Shown one piece after another: positions 24,592 through 32,946 of a stretch of DNA of 64,000 bases. This DNA comes from Bradyrhizobium sp. AZCC 1719 (GTDB lineage Bacteria > Pseudomonadota > Alphaproteobacteria > Rhizobiales > Xanthobacteraceae): positions 3,625,001 through 3,689,000 of the forward strand of contig NZ_JAZHRU010000001.1 of assembly GCF_036924525.1 (NCBI RefSeq). Direction: 5' to 3'. The first letter of the stretch is position 1. Each line of letters starts with the position of its first letter. The position numbers and the translations under genes were made by a program. Under the pieces are notes generated by a model that was given only the letters and a program-made list of their open reading frames with translations, ran no database searches and was not told the origin of the DNA.

Positions 24592-24673
24592 CGTCATCCC
24601 GGGGCGGCTCGGAGAGCCGAACCCGGGATCTCGAGATTCCGGGTTCGGCTCTTCGAGCCGCCCCGGAATGACG
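24592..24673. repeat. 82-base near-perfect inverted repeat inside the TRAP operon
   Basis: Left arm starts CGTCATCCCGGGGCGGCTC, right arm ends GAGCCGCCCCGGAATGACG, and inner blocks AGCCGAACCCGG and CCGGGTTCGGCT also pair, meeting at a central ATCTCGAGAT. Transcribed, it would make a very stable hairpin between dctP and dctQ. It could lower expression of the membrane genes relative to the binding protein, or protect upstream mRNA. Confidence 0.85.
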
Positions 24674-24699
24674 CGAGAGCCAAGTTGGGGAACAAGCGC

Positions 24700-25278
24700 A
24701 TGTCGGCGGTTGAAGTGCACAAGCAGATCACGGCGGACGAAATCGCCCATACCTTCGAGGACGAAGTCCCCAAGGGGGCCGATCTCAGCGGATACGCGCC
24801 GGAGGACTGGCTCGCGCTGGTGATCTTCTGGATCATGGCGCTGTCCGTCTTCCTGCAGTTCTTCACCCGCTATGTCCTCAACGACAGCTATGCCTGGACC
24901 GAGGAGATCGCGACCTATTGCCTGATCGGCGTGGTCTTTATCGGCTCGGCGATGTGCGTTCGGCTGTCGCGGCACATCCAGGTCGATCTGCTGTTTCGCT
25001 ATCTGCCGCATCTGCCGGCGCGCGCGCTCTCTACGCTCATCGATCTGATCCGGATCGCGTTCTTCGGCTACGCGATCAAGCTGGTCTGGCAATTCATCGA
25101 AGTCATCGGCGACGAGCGGATGACCACGATCGAGTTCCAGAAGGGCTTCGTTTACTACGCCGTGCTGCTCGGCTTCGTGCTGATGTTCGCGCGCTCGATC
25201 CAGGTCGCGGTCGAGAACTGGCGGCGCGGTTACTCCATCCTGGAGCGACCCGGCGCATTCGACGGAACGGAAGGCTGA
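24700..25278 (+). CDS. dctQ: TRAP transporter small permease, DctQ family
   Basis: Small membrane subunit of the TRAP importer, 192 aa from the ATG at 24700 (GGGG nine bases upstream; a TTG at 24685 is a weaker option). Four hydrophobic segments are visible: WLALVIFWIMALSVFLQFFT, YCLIGVVFIGSAMCV, LIRIAFFGYAIKLVWQFI and VYYAVLLGFVLMFARS. RYVLNDSYAWTEEIATY after the first segment is the conserved DctQ motif (R-Y-x-x-N-x-S-x-x-W-x-E-E). Four bases separate it from dctM. A hairpin repeat separates it from dctP. Confidence 0.92.
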   Translation: MSAVEVHKQITADEIAHTFEDEVPKGADLSGYAPEDWLALVIFWIMALSVFLQFFTRYVLNDSYAWTEEIATYCLIGVVFIGSAMCVRLSRHIQVDLLFRYLPHLPARALSTLIDLIRIAFFGYAIKLVWQFIEVIGDERMTTIEFQKGFVYYAVLLGFVLMFARSIQVAVENWRRGYSILERPGAFDGTEG

Positions 25279-25282
25279 CGCC

Positions 25283-26689
25283 ATGCTGCTGCTGCTCGGA
25301 GGATTTCTGCTGCTCATGCTGGTCGGCCTGCCGGTCGCGCTTTCGATGGCAGTGTCGTCGCTGGTCTACATTCTGGTCACCGGCATCACGCCGGATGTCA
25401 CGCTGGCGCAGCGCATGATTGCCGGCGTCGAAAGCTTTCCGCTCCTCGCCGTGCCGTTCTTCATTCTGGCCGGCAATCTCATGAACATCGCGGGCGTTAC
25501 GGGGCGCATCTACAAATTCGCGGTCGCGCTGGTGGGCTGGATGCGCGGCGGCCTCGGCCATGTCAATATCGTCGGCTCCGTGATCTTTTCCGGCATGTCC
25601 GGCACCGCGATTGCCGACGCTGCAGGGCTCGGCACCATCGAGATCAAGGCGATGAAGGATCACGGCTACTCGACCGAGTTCGCGGTCGGCGTCACCGCGG
25701 CATCCGCCACGCTTGGTCCGATCATTCCGCCGTCGCTACCATTCGTGATCTACGGCATGATGGCGAACGTTTCGATCGGCGCGCTGTTTCTGGGCGGCGT
25801 GATTCCGGGCGTGTTCATGACGTTGGCCATGATGGCGACCGTGGCCTATTTCGCCCACAAGAACGGCTGGGGCAGCGATACGCCGTTCTCCTGGCCGCAA
25901 CTCGGCTCGGCCGCGATCGAAATCCTGATCGTGCTGGCGTTCCCGGTGGTTGTTTGGCTGCTGGTCGTCGCCGGGCTCTCGGTGAACATGGCGGTCGGAA
26001 TCGGTCTCGTGGCGCTGTTGGCGCTCGACTGGTATTTCGATTTCTCCGCCGTGATGGCGCTGATGGCGCCGGTGATCCTGATCGGCGGCATGACGCTCGG
26101 CTGGTTCACGCCGACCGAAGCCGCGGTTGCCGCGGTGATCTGGTCGCTGTTCCTCGGGCTCGTGCGTTACCGCTCGATGACGCTGCAGACCGTTGCCAAG
26201 GCGACGTTCGACACCATCGAGACCACGGCATCGGTGCTGTTCATCGTGACCGCGGCCTCGATCTTTGCATGGCTCTTGACGGTGTCGCAGGCGGCGCAGA
26301 CGCTGACGGATGCGATGCTCGGTATCACCCAGAACAAATGGGTGTTCCTGCTGCTGGCGAACATCCTGATCCTGTTCGTCGGCTGCTTCATCGACACCAT
26401 CGCCGCGATCACCATTCTGGTGCCTATCCTGCTGCCGATCGTGCTCAAGCTTGGCATCGACCCCATCCATTTCGGCCTGATCATGACGCTGAACCTGATG
26501 ATCGGTCTGTTGCACCCGCCGCTCGGCATGGTGCTGTTCGTGCTGGCCCGCGTGGCGAAATTGTCCGTCGAGCGCACCACCATGGCGATCTTGCCGTGGC
26601 TGGTGCCGCTGCTGCTGGCGCTCGTCGCCATCACCTACATCCCGGAGCTGACGCTCTGGCTGCCTAAATATATGGGACTCTCAAAATGA
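25283..26689 (+). CDS. dctM: TRAP transporter large permease, DctM family
   Basis: Large membrane subunit, 468 aa, hydrophobic throughout with about a dozen segments; it catalyses sodium-coupled transport of the substrate delivered by DctP. Signature stretches are VESFPLLAVPFFILAGNLMN, IVGSVIFSGMSGTAIADAAG, ASATLGPIIPPSLPFVIYG and, near the end, LMIGLLHPPLGMVLFVLA. Its stop overlaps the next start (ATGA at 26686-26689), coupling it to the dehydrogenase gene. Confidence 0.94.
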   Translation: MLLLLGGFLLLMLVGLPVALSMAVSSLVYILVTGITPDVTLAQRMIAGVESFPLLAVPFFILAGNLMNIAGVTGRIYKFAVALVGWMRGGLGHVNIVGSVIFSGMSGTAIADAAGLGTIEIKAMKDHGYSTEFAVGVTAASATLGPIIPPSLPFVIYGMMANVSIGALFLGGVIPGVFMTLAMMATVAYFAHKNGWGSDTPFSWPQLGSAAIEILIVLAFPVVVWLLVVAGLSVNMAVGIGLVALLALDWYFDFSAVMALMAPVILIGGMTLGWFTPTEAAVAAVIWSLFLGLVRYRSMTLQTVAKATFDTIETTASVLFIVTAASIFAWLLTVSQAAQTLTDAMLGITQNKWVFLLLANILILFVGCFIDTIAAITILVPILLPIVLKLGIDPIHFGLIMTLNLMIGLLHPPLGMVLFVLARVAKLSVERTTMAILPWLVPLLLALVAITYIPELTLWLPKYMGLSK

Positions 26690-27732
26690 CATCGATGGCT
26701 TTAGCCGCAACCCTGTTCGGCCCGGAAGATCTGCGCATGGTCGAGCGGCCGCTTGAGCCGCTTCGCTCTGGCATGGTGCGCATTCGTTTTGGCGCCGGCG
26801 GCATTTGCGGCTCGGACATGCATTATTACCGCCATGCCCGCACCGGCGATTTTGTTGTGACCTCGCCGCTGGTGCTCGGCCATGAGATTGCGGGTGAGGT
26901 GGTCGAGATCGCAGGCTCGGCGCCGGACGTAAAAGTCGGCGATCGCGTCGCCGTCAACCCGTCGCGCTGGTGCGGCCATTGCAAGCCGTGCCGCGAAGGC
27001 CGGCCCAATCTCTGCGAAAACATCTTCTTCATGGGCTCGGCCTCGAAGACCCCGCATATGCAGGGCGGCTTTGCGTCTTACTTCGACGCCATCCCGGCGC
27101 AGTGCGTGAAGATTCCGGACCACGTGACCTATCAGGCGGCGGCGCTCGCCGAGCCGCTCGCAGTCTGCCTGCATGCTGTCGCCCGCGCCGGGGACGTGAC
27201 CGGCAAGCGCGCCGTGCTGTTCGGCGCTGGCCCGATCGGTCTCCTGACCATGCTGGCGGCGCAGCGCGCCGGGATCGCTGAAACGACCGTCGTCGACATC
27301 GCGGCGGCGCCGCTGGCGTTCGCCACGAGATTGGGCGCCAACCATGTCGTCGATATCTCCGGCGGCGAAGAGGCGCTGAAGGCGCAGGCTGCAGCGCAGC
27401 CGTTCGATGTGGCGTTCGAGGTCTCGGGCACCGCGGCGGGCTTGGCCAGCGCGATCGGTGCGGTCAGGCGCGGCGGCGTCGTGGTTCAGGTCGGCAACCT
27501 GCCGGGCGGACAGATTTCGGTGCCGGCGAATGCGGTGATGGCCAAGGAGATCGACCTTCGCGGCTCGTTCCGCTTCGGGACGGAATTCTTCACGGCGGTC
27601 GAACTGATCGCCGACGGCAGCGTGGACGTGCTTTCGCTGGTGACGGCGCAACGCCCGCTCGCGGTCGCGCCCGATGCGGTGCGGCTGGCGCTCGACCGCT
27701 CGCAGAGCGTCAAGGTCGTGCTGACCGCTTGA
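26686..27732 (+). CDS. Zinc-dependent alcohol dehydrogenase, L-idonate 5-dehydrogenase-like
   Basis: Medium-chain zinc dehydrogenase, 348 aa. Catalytic zinc ligands appear as Cys in GGICGSDMHYY and His-Glu in LGHEIAGEV; the structural zinc site is CGHCKPCREGRPNLC. NAD(P) is bound by VLFGAGPIGLLTMLAAQ. The GSDMHYYRHARTGDFVV region matches the L-idonate 5-dehydrogenase/threonine-sorbitol dehydrogenase branch. In this operon it would oxidise an aldonate (idonate, gulonate or a related acid) to a keto-acid. Translation is coupled to dctM by a four-base overlap; uxuA-like gene follows after 28 bases. Confidence 0.88.
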   Translation: MTSMALAATLFGPEDLRMVERPLEPLRSGMVRIRFGAGGICGSDMHYYRHARTGDFVVTSPLVLGHEIAGEVVEIAGSAPDVKVGDRVAVNPSRWCGHCKPCREGRPNLCENIFFMGSASKTPHMQGGFASYFDAIPAQCVKIPDHVTYQAAALAEPLAVCLHAVARAGDVTGKRAVLFGAGPIGLLTMLAAQRAGIAETTVVDIAAAPLAFATRLGANHVVDISGGEEALKAQAAAQPFDVAFEVSGTAAGLASAIGAVRRGGVVVQVGNLPGGQISVPANAVMAKEIDLRGSFRFGTEFFTAVELIADGSVDVLSLVTAQRPLAVAPDAVRLALDRSQSVKVVLTA

Positions 27733-27760
27733 GCGCCATACTCATTTCAGGAGCTTCCGC

Positions 27761-28954
27761 ATGATGCTGCAGGGATGGCGGTGGTACGGACCCAACGATC
27801 CCGTATCGCTCGACGATATCCGCCAGGCCGGCGCGACCGACGTGGTGACGGCGCTGCATCAGGTTCCGATCGGCGAGGCCTGGACGCGCTCAGCTGTCGA
27901 GGAGCGGAAGAGCCTGATCGAGAACTCGCAACCGGGCCGCTCACAGCTCGCCTGGTCAGTGGTGGAATCGATCCCGATTCCTGATGACGTGAAGCGGTTA
28001 GGGGGCAAGGCAACCCGCTCGATCGAAGCGTGGATCGCGAGCATGGAGGCGGTCGCCGCCGCCGGTATCAAGATCATCTGCTACAATTTCATGCCTGTCG
28101 TGGACTGGTGCCGCACCGATCTCGAATGGGAACTGCCGAACGGCGCCAAGGCGATGCGCTTCGACCATGACCGTTTCGCGGCGTTCGACCTGCACATCCT
28201 GCAGCGGCCGGAAGCGCCTGCGGAATATTCCGAGGCCGCGCAGCGCCGCGCCAGGCAGGTCTATGAAGCGATGACGCAGGCCGATATCGACGTCCTCATC
28301 ACCAACATTGCCAGCGCGCTGCCGGGATCCACCACCGATCCCCTGACCATTCCGCAATTTCGCGACCGCCTGCAGCAATACCGCGGCATTGATTCCACGG
28401 TGCTACGCCGGCACTTAAGCGAATTTCTCGCGCGCGTCGCGCCGGTGGCGGAGCAGCTTGGCGTCACGCTGACGCTGCATCCGGACGATCCGCCGCGTCC
28501 GCTGTTCGGCCTGCCGCGCATCGCGTCATCGGCGGAGGATTATCAGGCGCTGTTCGACGTGGTGCCATCAAAAGCCAACGGCATCTGCTTCTGCACCGGT
28601 TCACTCGGCGTGCGCGCGGAGAACGATCTGCCCGCGATGGCCAAGCGCTTCGCCCCGCGGATCGGCTTTGCCCATCTGCGGGCGACCAAGCGGGAAGCCG
28701 ACGGCCTGTCATTCTTCGAGTCCGATCATCTCGATGGCGACGTCGACATGATCGCGGTGTTGAAGGCTTTGCTGGCGGAGAACCGAACGCGTTCGCCGGA
28801 AAATCAGATCGTGTTCCGGCCGGACCACGGCCACCGCATGCTCGACGATCTCGCCGCGACCAAGCGCACCAATCCCGGCTACACCGCGATCGGGCGCTTA
28901 CGTGGCCTAGCCGAATTGCGCGGCGCCATCCACGCCATTGAACACGCCGGGTAA
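27761..28954 (+). CDS. uxuA: Mannonate dehydratase
   Basis: UxuA family dehydratase, 397 aa, converting D-mannonate to 2-keto-3-deoxygluconate, a manganese-dependent TIM-barrel enzyme. Characteristic segments include WRWYGPNDPVSLDDIRQAGA and VVTALHQVPIGEAW at the N-terminus, KIICYNFMPVVDWCRTDL, the metal-site His in LTLHPDDPPRPLFGLPRI, GICFCTGSLGVRAENDL, IGFAHLRATKRE and a C-terminal FRPDHGHRMLDDL. CAGGAG ribosome site upstream. Last gene of the TRAP/idonate-dehydrogenase operon. The next enzymes of the path (KDG kinase and aldolase) are not in the window. Confidence 0.96.
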   Translation: MMLQGWRWYGPNDPVSLDDIRQAGATDVVTALHQVPIGEAWTRSAVEERKSLIENSQPGRSQLAWSVVESIPIPDDVKRLGGKATRSIEAWIASMEAVAAAGIKIICYNFMPVVDWCRTDLEWELPNGAKAMRFDHDRFAAFDLHILQRPEAPAEYSEAAQRRARQVYEAMTQADIDVLITNIASALPGSTTDPLTIPQFRDRLQQYRGIDSTVLRRHLSEFLARVAPVAEQLGVTLTLHPDDPPRPLFGLPRIASSAEDYQALFDVVPSKANGICFCTGSLGVRAENDLPAMAKRFAPRIGFAHLRATKREADGLSFFESDHLDGDVDMIAVLKALLAENRTRSPENQIVFRPDHGHRMLDDLAATKRTNPGYTAIGRLRGLAELRGAIHAIEHAG

Positions 28955-28971
28955 CTGCACTTCCGTCCGCT

Positions 28972-29160
28972 TCAGCCCTTGCGCTTCGCCGCTTCGAAGG
29001 CCGCCAACCGCGCGGCGAACTTGCCGTTTGCAAGGCCAGCGCGCGCGAGGATAGTCGGGGCGGGCAGCGCCTGGGTATACGCGTGCAACGGCCGACGATG
29101 AGCAGTGCGAATGCGTATAGTTGTGGAACTGGCAACTACACCCGCAAGGGTTCGATTCAT
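28972..29160 (-). CDS. Hypothetical short ORF (62 aa)
   Basis: Short ATG frame in the 214-base gap between uxuA and the next small gene. The C-terminal half (PAPTILARAGLANGKFAARL followed by AAFEAAKRKG) is alpha-helical and looks protein-like, whereas the N-terminal half is low in character and covers a stem-loop. It may be the remnant tail of a larger gene. No family recognised and no clear ribosome binding site. Confidence 0.25.
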   Translation of the reverse strand: MNRTLAGVVASSTTIRIRTAHRRPLHAYTQALPAPTILARAGLANGKFAARLAAFEAAKRKG

Positions 29161-29168
29161 CCCGCGAT

Positions 29169-29423
29169 CTACTGCACGACGTTCCCGATGTGCTTGCTGG
29201 ACGCACGGCCCGATGAACGTTCGAACTCATGAGAGCCGTCCATCAGGTGCATTACCTCGATGCAATCGGCGTTCAGGCGGTCGTTGTCGACCAGCCGCCC
29301 CGCAAGCACCTTCGCCTGAGACGGATCGTCGGACTGTACATCGACCCAGCGCTGGAGGCACTTGAAGCTGTGACCGTCGGAATTCAAGAGATCTTTGTAG
29401 AAGGAGACGCGGTAATTGCTCAT
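29169..29423 (-). CDS. Conserved-looking small hypothetical protein (84 aa)
   Basis: Soluble 84-aa protein with GGGGAG ahead of its ATG. It begins MSNYRVSFYKDLLNSDGHSF and continues KCLQRWVDVQSDDPSQAKVL, a mix of strand and helix typical of a compact alpha/beta fold, without signal peptide or membrane segment. Balanced composition and a good ribosome site argue that it is real. No function or family recognised. It lies about 200 bases from the methyltransferase-fold gene on the same strand. Confidence 0.55.
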   Translation of the reverse strand: MSNYRVSFYKDLLNSDGHSFKCLQRWVDVQSDDPSQAKVLAGRLVDNDRLNADCIEVMHLMDGSHEFERSSGRASSKHIGNVVQ

Positions 29424-29624
29424 CTTGGCACTCCCCGTCGTACCGGCATCTAGGCGCTAGCTTATACTCTCAGGCGCGGACGTCGGCCAGCCGCTCGCTG
29501 GGCAATGACGACGATTTAATTTAACCCGCTCTTTGGGATGCCAGTGTGGGGTCTGGCTGCAGCCGCTGGATGCGCGTCACGCGAAAAGCTACCGGAGGGA
29601 TGCCAAGGGGCGACGGCGCACGCC

Positions 29625-30371
29625 CTACCTGTCAGCGGCAAAATACATCGCGCCGAGGTCGCGAGCGCGCAATCTGCCTCGCCGGATCGACCACCGCTCG
29701 AGGCTGTTTTGCATCGCCTCGGCGAGCGCCGGATGCGCGTTCAATCGCTTTTCCGGCACGCATGCGATGATCGCATTTCGATCCTGGACGCCCTGTTCGT
29801 CGATGATCCAGGCTGCCAGCCGGTCGCCGGCAAGCCGCGCGGCGATACGATCGGGTACCGGGTCGATGTCGTTCGCGACCAACACGTTCATCACGATGCG
29901 GCCGCCGGGCGCAAGCCGCGCGCGGATGGCATCGCAGGTCTCGACGTCGAATTCATCGTCAAAGCGAAAATCCGGACCTCCGACATCGATGGCGATCCCG
30001 TCGTAAAGCAGATCGTCGTCGAGAATGAACTTCCGGAAATCGGATGCGATCAGCGGCAATCCGTCCGGCAGCCCAAAATATCGCTGGGCGATCACGAAGC
30101 TGATCGGATTGTTGTCGACGATCGTCAGCTCTTTTCCGAGACGCGCCAGCCTGGTCGCGAGATTCCCGCCGCCGCATCCCAGGACGAGAATGTTGGTCGC
30201 GCGATGCAAGAGCTCGTCCATGAGCCTGACATAGCTGAAGACGCTCTCGCCGTCGGGCGTGGCCTGGCTCTGCCTGATGCCTTCCTCGAAATAGATCAGT
30301 GTTCCATCCGCGGTGCATTCGACGATCTCGATCGCGCCGTTCCTGCCCCGATAACGCCCCAGCAACCGCAC
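29625..30371 (-). CDS. Spermidine synthase-like/class I methyltransferase-fold protein
   Basis: A 248-aa protein with a class I Rossmann-like core: ILVLGCGGGNLATRLARLG is the glycine-rich nucleotide-binding loop, ELTIVDNNPISFVIAQRYFG the acidic loop after strand 2, and YDGIAIDVGGPD the strand-4 region. The opening GRNGAIEIVECTADGTLIYF and the layout resemble spermidine synthase-like proteins without polyamine-specific residues I can identify. The C-terminal 80 residues follow the core and end in a basic RRGRLRARDL. GTG start at 30371 is preferred because no in-frame ATG precedes the homologous region. Substrate unknown; no operon partner. Confidence 0.7.
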   Translation of the reverse strand: MRLLGRYRGRNGAIEIVECTADGTLIYFEEGIRQSQATPDGESVFSYVRLMDELLHRATNILVLGCGGGNLATRLARLGKELTIVDNNPISFVIAQRYFGLPDGLPLIASDFRKFILDDDLLYDGIAIDVGGPDFRFDDEFDVETCDAIRARLAPGGRIVMNVLVANDIDPVPDRIAARLAGDRLAAWIIDEQGVQDRNAIIACVPEKRLNAHPALAEAMQNSLERWSIRRGRLRARDLGAMYFAADR

Positions 30372-30512
30372 CTGACATCACCATGCATCAAATAGGATGT
30401 ATGAGCCATCGTTTATCATGTAGCATGCCTGATGCCAAATCGCTCATGGCGGATGTCCCTGGCGTGTGTGATGTGCTGAACCTCTGAATTGATGCTTGAG
30501 CCCGTAATTTAG

Positions 30513-30525
30513 ACGGTATATCCGT
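30513..30525. promoter_or_regulatory. Small palindrome upstream of the XRE gene at 30554
   Basis: ACGGTATATCCGT is symmetric at 11 of 13 positions and lies 28 bases before the XRE start, in an AT-rich stretch where a promoter would be. It may be the operator for that regulator. Confidence 0.35.
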
Positions 30526-30553
30526 ATTAATCCGGAATCGGAGAACCCGTCCC

Positions 30554-30868
30554 ATGATTACCGCCAATCAACTCAGGGCCGCGCGCGCACTCCTGAACAT
30601 AGATCAGCGGCAGATGGCCGATCTCGCGGATCTTTCCGTGCCGACCATCCAACGCATGGAAGCCAGCGATGGCGTCATCCGCGCCAATGTCGATTCCCTC
30701 ATGAAACTGGTTTCCGCGCTTGAGAGCGCCGGGATCGAGTTGATCAATCCGGGCGCCGCGAGCGCGACCGGGGGGCGGGGCGTACGCCTTCGCGAACATG
30801 TCACAAATCCGAAGATGAAGGTCAAGACCGTGCGCCAACCCAAGAAGGTACTGGAGCGGGTTCGATAG
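30554..30868 (+). CDS. XRE family transcriptional regulator (paralogue of the one at 38025)
   Basis: A 104-aa Cro/CI-type DNA-binding protein. The helix-turn-helix covers MITANQLRAARALLNIDQRQ then MADLADLSVPTIQRMEASDG, followed by a short segment SLMKLVSALESAGIELINPG and a basic tail. The protein is about 60% identical by eye to the XRE protein at the other end of the Hyf-like operon, through VDSLxKLxxALExAGIELI. It runs toward the operon and stops six bases from the end of hyfI, so the two are convergent. GGAGA ribosome site upstream. Confidence 0.9.
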   Translation: MITANQLRAARALLNIDQRQMADLADLSVPTIQRMEASDGVIRANVDSLMKLVSALESAGIELINPGAASATGGRGVRLREHVTNPKMKVKTVRQPKKVLERVR

Positions 30869-30874
30869 CTTTCC

Positions 30875-31408
30875 TCACGACGTCACGGCGTTCGCGCCCG
30901 CCTGTTCCAGCAGTGCAAGAAGACCGCGCAGCATTGCGACCGGGGTGGGCGGGCAGCCCGGAATGTGCAGGTCGACCGGGACGACTTCGGAGACGCCGCC
31001 GACGACCGCATAGCTGCCGGCAAAACATCCGCCGTCCCGCGCGCAATCTCCGACCGCGACGACCCATTTTGGGTTCGGCGTCGCGTGATAGGTGCGCTCC
31101 AGCGCCTCGCGCATGTTCTTCGTCACCGGTCCCGTCACCATCAGGACGTCCGCATGACGCGGCGAGGCGACGAACCGCAGGCCGAACCGCTCGACGTCGT
31201 AATAGGCGTTGTTGAGCGCGTGAATTTCCAACTCGCATCCGTTGCAGGATCCGGCATCGACCTCGCGTATCGAAAGGCTCCGGCCGAGCCGCCGCCGCGC
31301 CGTCTGGCCGACGGCGGTCGCAAGTTCCGCTACCGCGGCATCGGCCGCCGATGGCGCCGGCTCGGTGAGCGGCTGGCGAAACACGCTTTCGAAAAGCAGC
31401 TTGCGCAT
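30875..31408 (-). CDS. hyfI: Hyf/Ehr-type complex small subunit (NuoB-like)
   Basis: NuoB/HyfI-like iron-sulfur subunit, 177 aa. The four cysteines for the proximal [4Fe-4S] cluster are present: Cys55 and Cys58 (EVDAGSCNGCELEIHAL), Cys122 (VAVGDCARDGGC) and Cys152 (IPGCPPTP). It should thus still carry the N2-type cluster that faces the active site in complex I and group 4 hydrogenases, on the cytoplasmic side. Last gene of hyfBCEFGI; 12 bases after the large-subunit gene. It lacks the C-terminal extensions of some HycG proteins. Confidence 0.9.
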   Translation of the reverse strand: MRKLLFESVFRQPLTEPAPSAADAAVAELATAVGQTARRRLGRSLSIREVDAGSCNGCELEIHALNNAYYDVERFGLRFVASPRHADVLMVTGPVTKNMREALERTYHATPNPKWVVAVGDCARDGGCFAGSYAVVGGVSEVVPVDLHIPGCPPTPVAMLRGLLALLEQAGANAVTS

Positions 31409-31420
31409 CGCGTAACGTCC

Positions 31421-32932
31421 TTACAGATCGTGGCCCGAATAGGAGCAGTTGAACGACTTGTTGCAGAGCGGAAAGTCAGCGACGATGTTGTTCTCGATCA
31501 CGGCTTCCAGCAGCGGCCATTGAAACCATGAGGGGTCGCGCATGTGACATCGCTCGATCAGGCCATTGCGCAAGCGCAGCCAGACCAGAATGTCGCCGCG
31601 GAATCCCTCCACGATCGCCATGCCCTCGCGTACCTCTCCTCCAAGCGGGACTTCCTTGCGTATCGGTCCCTCGGAAAGCCGGCTCAGTATCTGGTCGATC
31701 AGCGAAAGGCTTTGCTCGACTTCGCGGATCCTGATCCAGACACGGGCGTTGACGTCGCCTTCGTTCAGGACAGGAACGTCGAAGTGCAGGCTGTCATACG
31801 GCGGATAGGCCAGCGCGCGGCGCGCATCGAACGACCGGCCCGAGGCGCGGCCGACATAGCCGCCGGCTCCATATTGGCTCGCCAGTGAAGTTTTCAGCGT
31901 GCCGGTATCGACGGTGCGATCCTGCAGCGAAGCGGTGTTGTCGTAGAGTTCGACCAGCGCGGGAAAGCGCAGGCGGATATTGTCCAGCGCGGCCTGGATG
32001 GCTTCCATCCCGTCCTTGCCGATGTCGCGGGCCACGCCGCCGGGCACGATGACGTCGCGCATCAGGCGATGGCCGAAGGCCGCACCGGCTGCACGCAGTA
32101 CGCTCTCGCGCAACACGCCGCAATGCGCGTGCATCAGCGCAAAGGAAGCGTCGTTGCAGATCGCGCCGATGTCACCGAGATGGTTGGCGAGCCGCTCGAG
32201 TTCTGCGAGCAGCGCCCGCAGGAACACGGCGCGCTCCGGCGCCTTGAGATCAAGTGCGGCTTCGGCGGCGCGCGAAAATGCGTAGGCATAGGCGACGGTG
32301 CTGTCGCCCGAGGCGCGGCCGGCGAGCCGAACGCCGCGTTCGAGGCTCGCACCGGTCATCAGGCCGTCGATGCCCTTGTGGACATATCCCAGCCGTTGCT
32401 CCAGCCGGACCACGGTCTCGCCGCTGGCAGTAAAGCGGAAATGTCCGGGCTCGATGATCCCGGCATGCACCGGGCCGACCGGAATCTGGTGCAGGCCGTC
32501 GCCTTCCGCGGCGAGAAAGCGATAGGGCGCCGCCTTCGGCAGCGCGTCGATGCGATCGCCCAACGGGAAGCGCACGCCCCAGCGATTGTGATCGAGCCAG
32601 GGCCGTGCATCGGAAGAGTCCTCGGCGGACAATCCGAACAGATCGTGGATGGTGCGCTCCAACCGCCGGGCCGGCGGGTGATGCCGGCCTACGGAAGGAA
32701 AGCGACGATTGGGGCAATCCAGGCTGATGACCGCGATGTCAGCGGCCTGCCCATCCATGATCGCCATGTGAACCGTTGCGGGATCGCCCCACAGGCCAAG
32801 CAGGCTCCAGCGTCCATGCGCCAGTTCGCTCGCCGCAAACGTCCAGACCGAAGCATCGACCACGACGCGCAGCCACGGGCTGTGTTGCCCGACCTTGCGG
32901 CCTTCCAGCGACAGATCGATCAGCGATGGCAT
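31421..32932 (-). CDS. hyfG: Hyf/Ehr-type complex large subunit (NuoC-NuoD-like) lacking Ni-ligand cysteines
   Basis: Fusion of a NuoC-like N-terminus (residues to about 130, with RTIHDLFGLSAED) and a NuoD/[NiFe]-large-subunit-like body, 503 aa as in HycE/HyfG. Where hydrogenases read ERICGICGFTHS, this protein reads VRLAGRASGDSTVAYA, so both Cys are Ala204 and Ala207. The C-terminal DPCxxC motif is replaced by NKSFNCSYSGHDL: Cys496 remains but its partner is Ser499. Three of four nickel ligands are gone, so a hydrogen-activating NiFe centre cannot be built as usual. This matches energy-converting-hydrogenase-related (Ehr) complexes. The peptide ends right after the motif, without a cleavable tail. 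Confidence 0.9.
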   Translation of the reverse strand: MPSLIDLSLEGRKVGQHSPWLRVVVDASVWTFAASELAHGRWSLLGLWGDPATVHMAIMDGQAADIAVISLDCPNRRFPSVGRHHPPARRLERTIHDLFGLSAEDSSDARPWLDHNRWGVRFPLGDRIDALPKAAPYRFLAAEGDGLHQIPVGPVHAGIIEPGHFRFTASGETVVRLEQRLGYVHKGIDGLMTGASLERGVRLAGRASGDSTVAYAYAFSRAAEAALDLKAPERAVFLRALLAELERLANHLGDIGAICNDASFALMHAHCGVLRESVLRAAGAAFGHRLMRDVIVPGGVARDIGKDGMEAIQAALDNIRLRFPALVELYDNTASLQDRTVDTGTLKTSLASQYGAGGYVGRASGRSFDARRALAYPPYDSLHFDVPVLNEGDVNARVWIRIREVEQSLSLIDQILSRLSEGPIRKEVPLGGEVREGMAIVEGFRGDILVWLRLRNGLIERCHMRDPSWFQWPLLEAVIENNIVADFPLCNKSFNCSYSGHDL

Positions 32933-32946
32933 GTCAGTCCTGTCCT

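Noticed and set aside
29118..29165. Possible tRNA fragment: GGTTCGATTC T-loop-like word after a TAGTTG/CAACTA stem-loop
   Set aside because: The flanking bases do not make a five-pair T stem, and no acceptor, D or anticodon arm could be fitted.
29169..30371. Small genes and methyltransferase-fold protein as a joint operon
   Set aside because: Gaps of about 200 bases and no common site; no evidence beyond shared strand.
31421..32932. Functional group 4 [NiFe]-hydrogenase large subunit
   Set aside because: The N-terminal CGIC is AGRA and the C-terminal CxxC keeps only one Cys, so the standard NiFe site is not possible.
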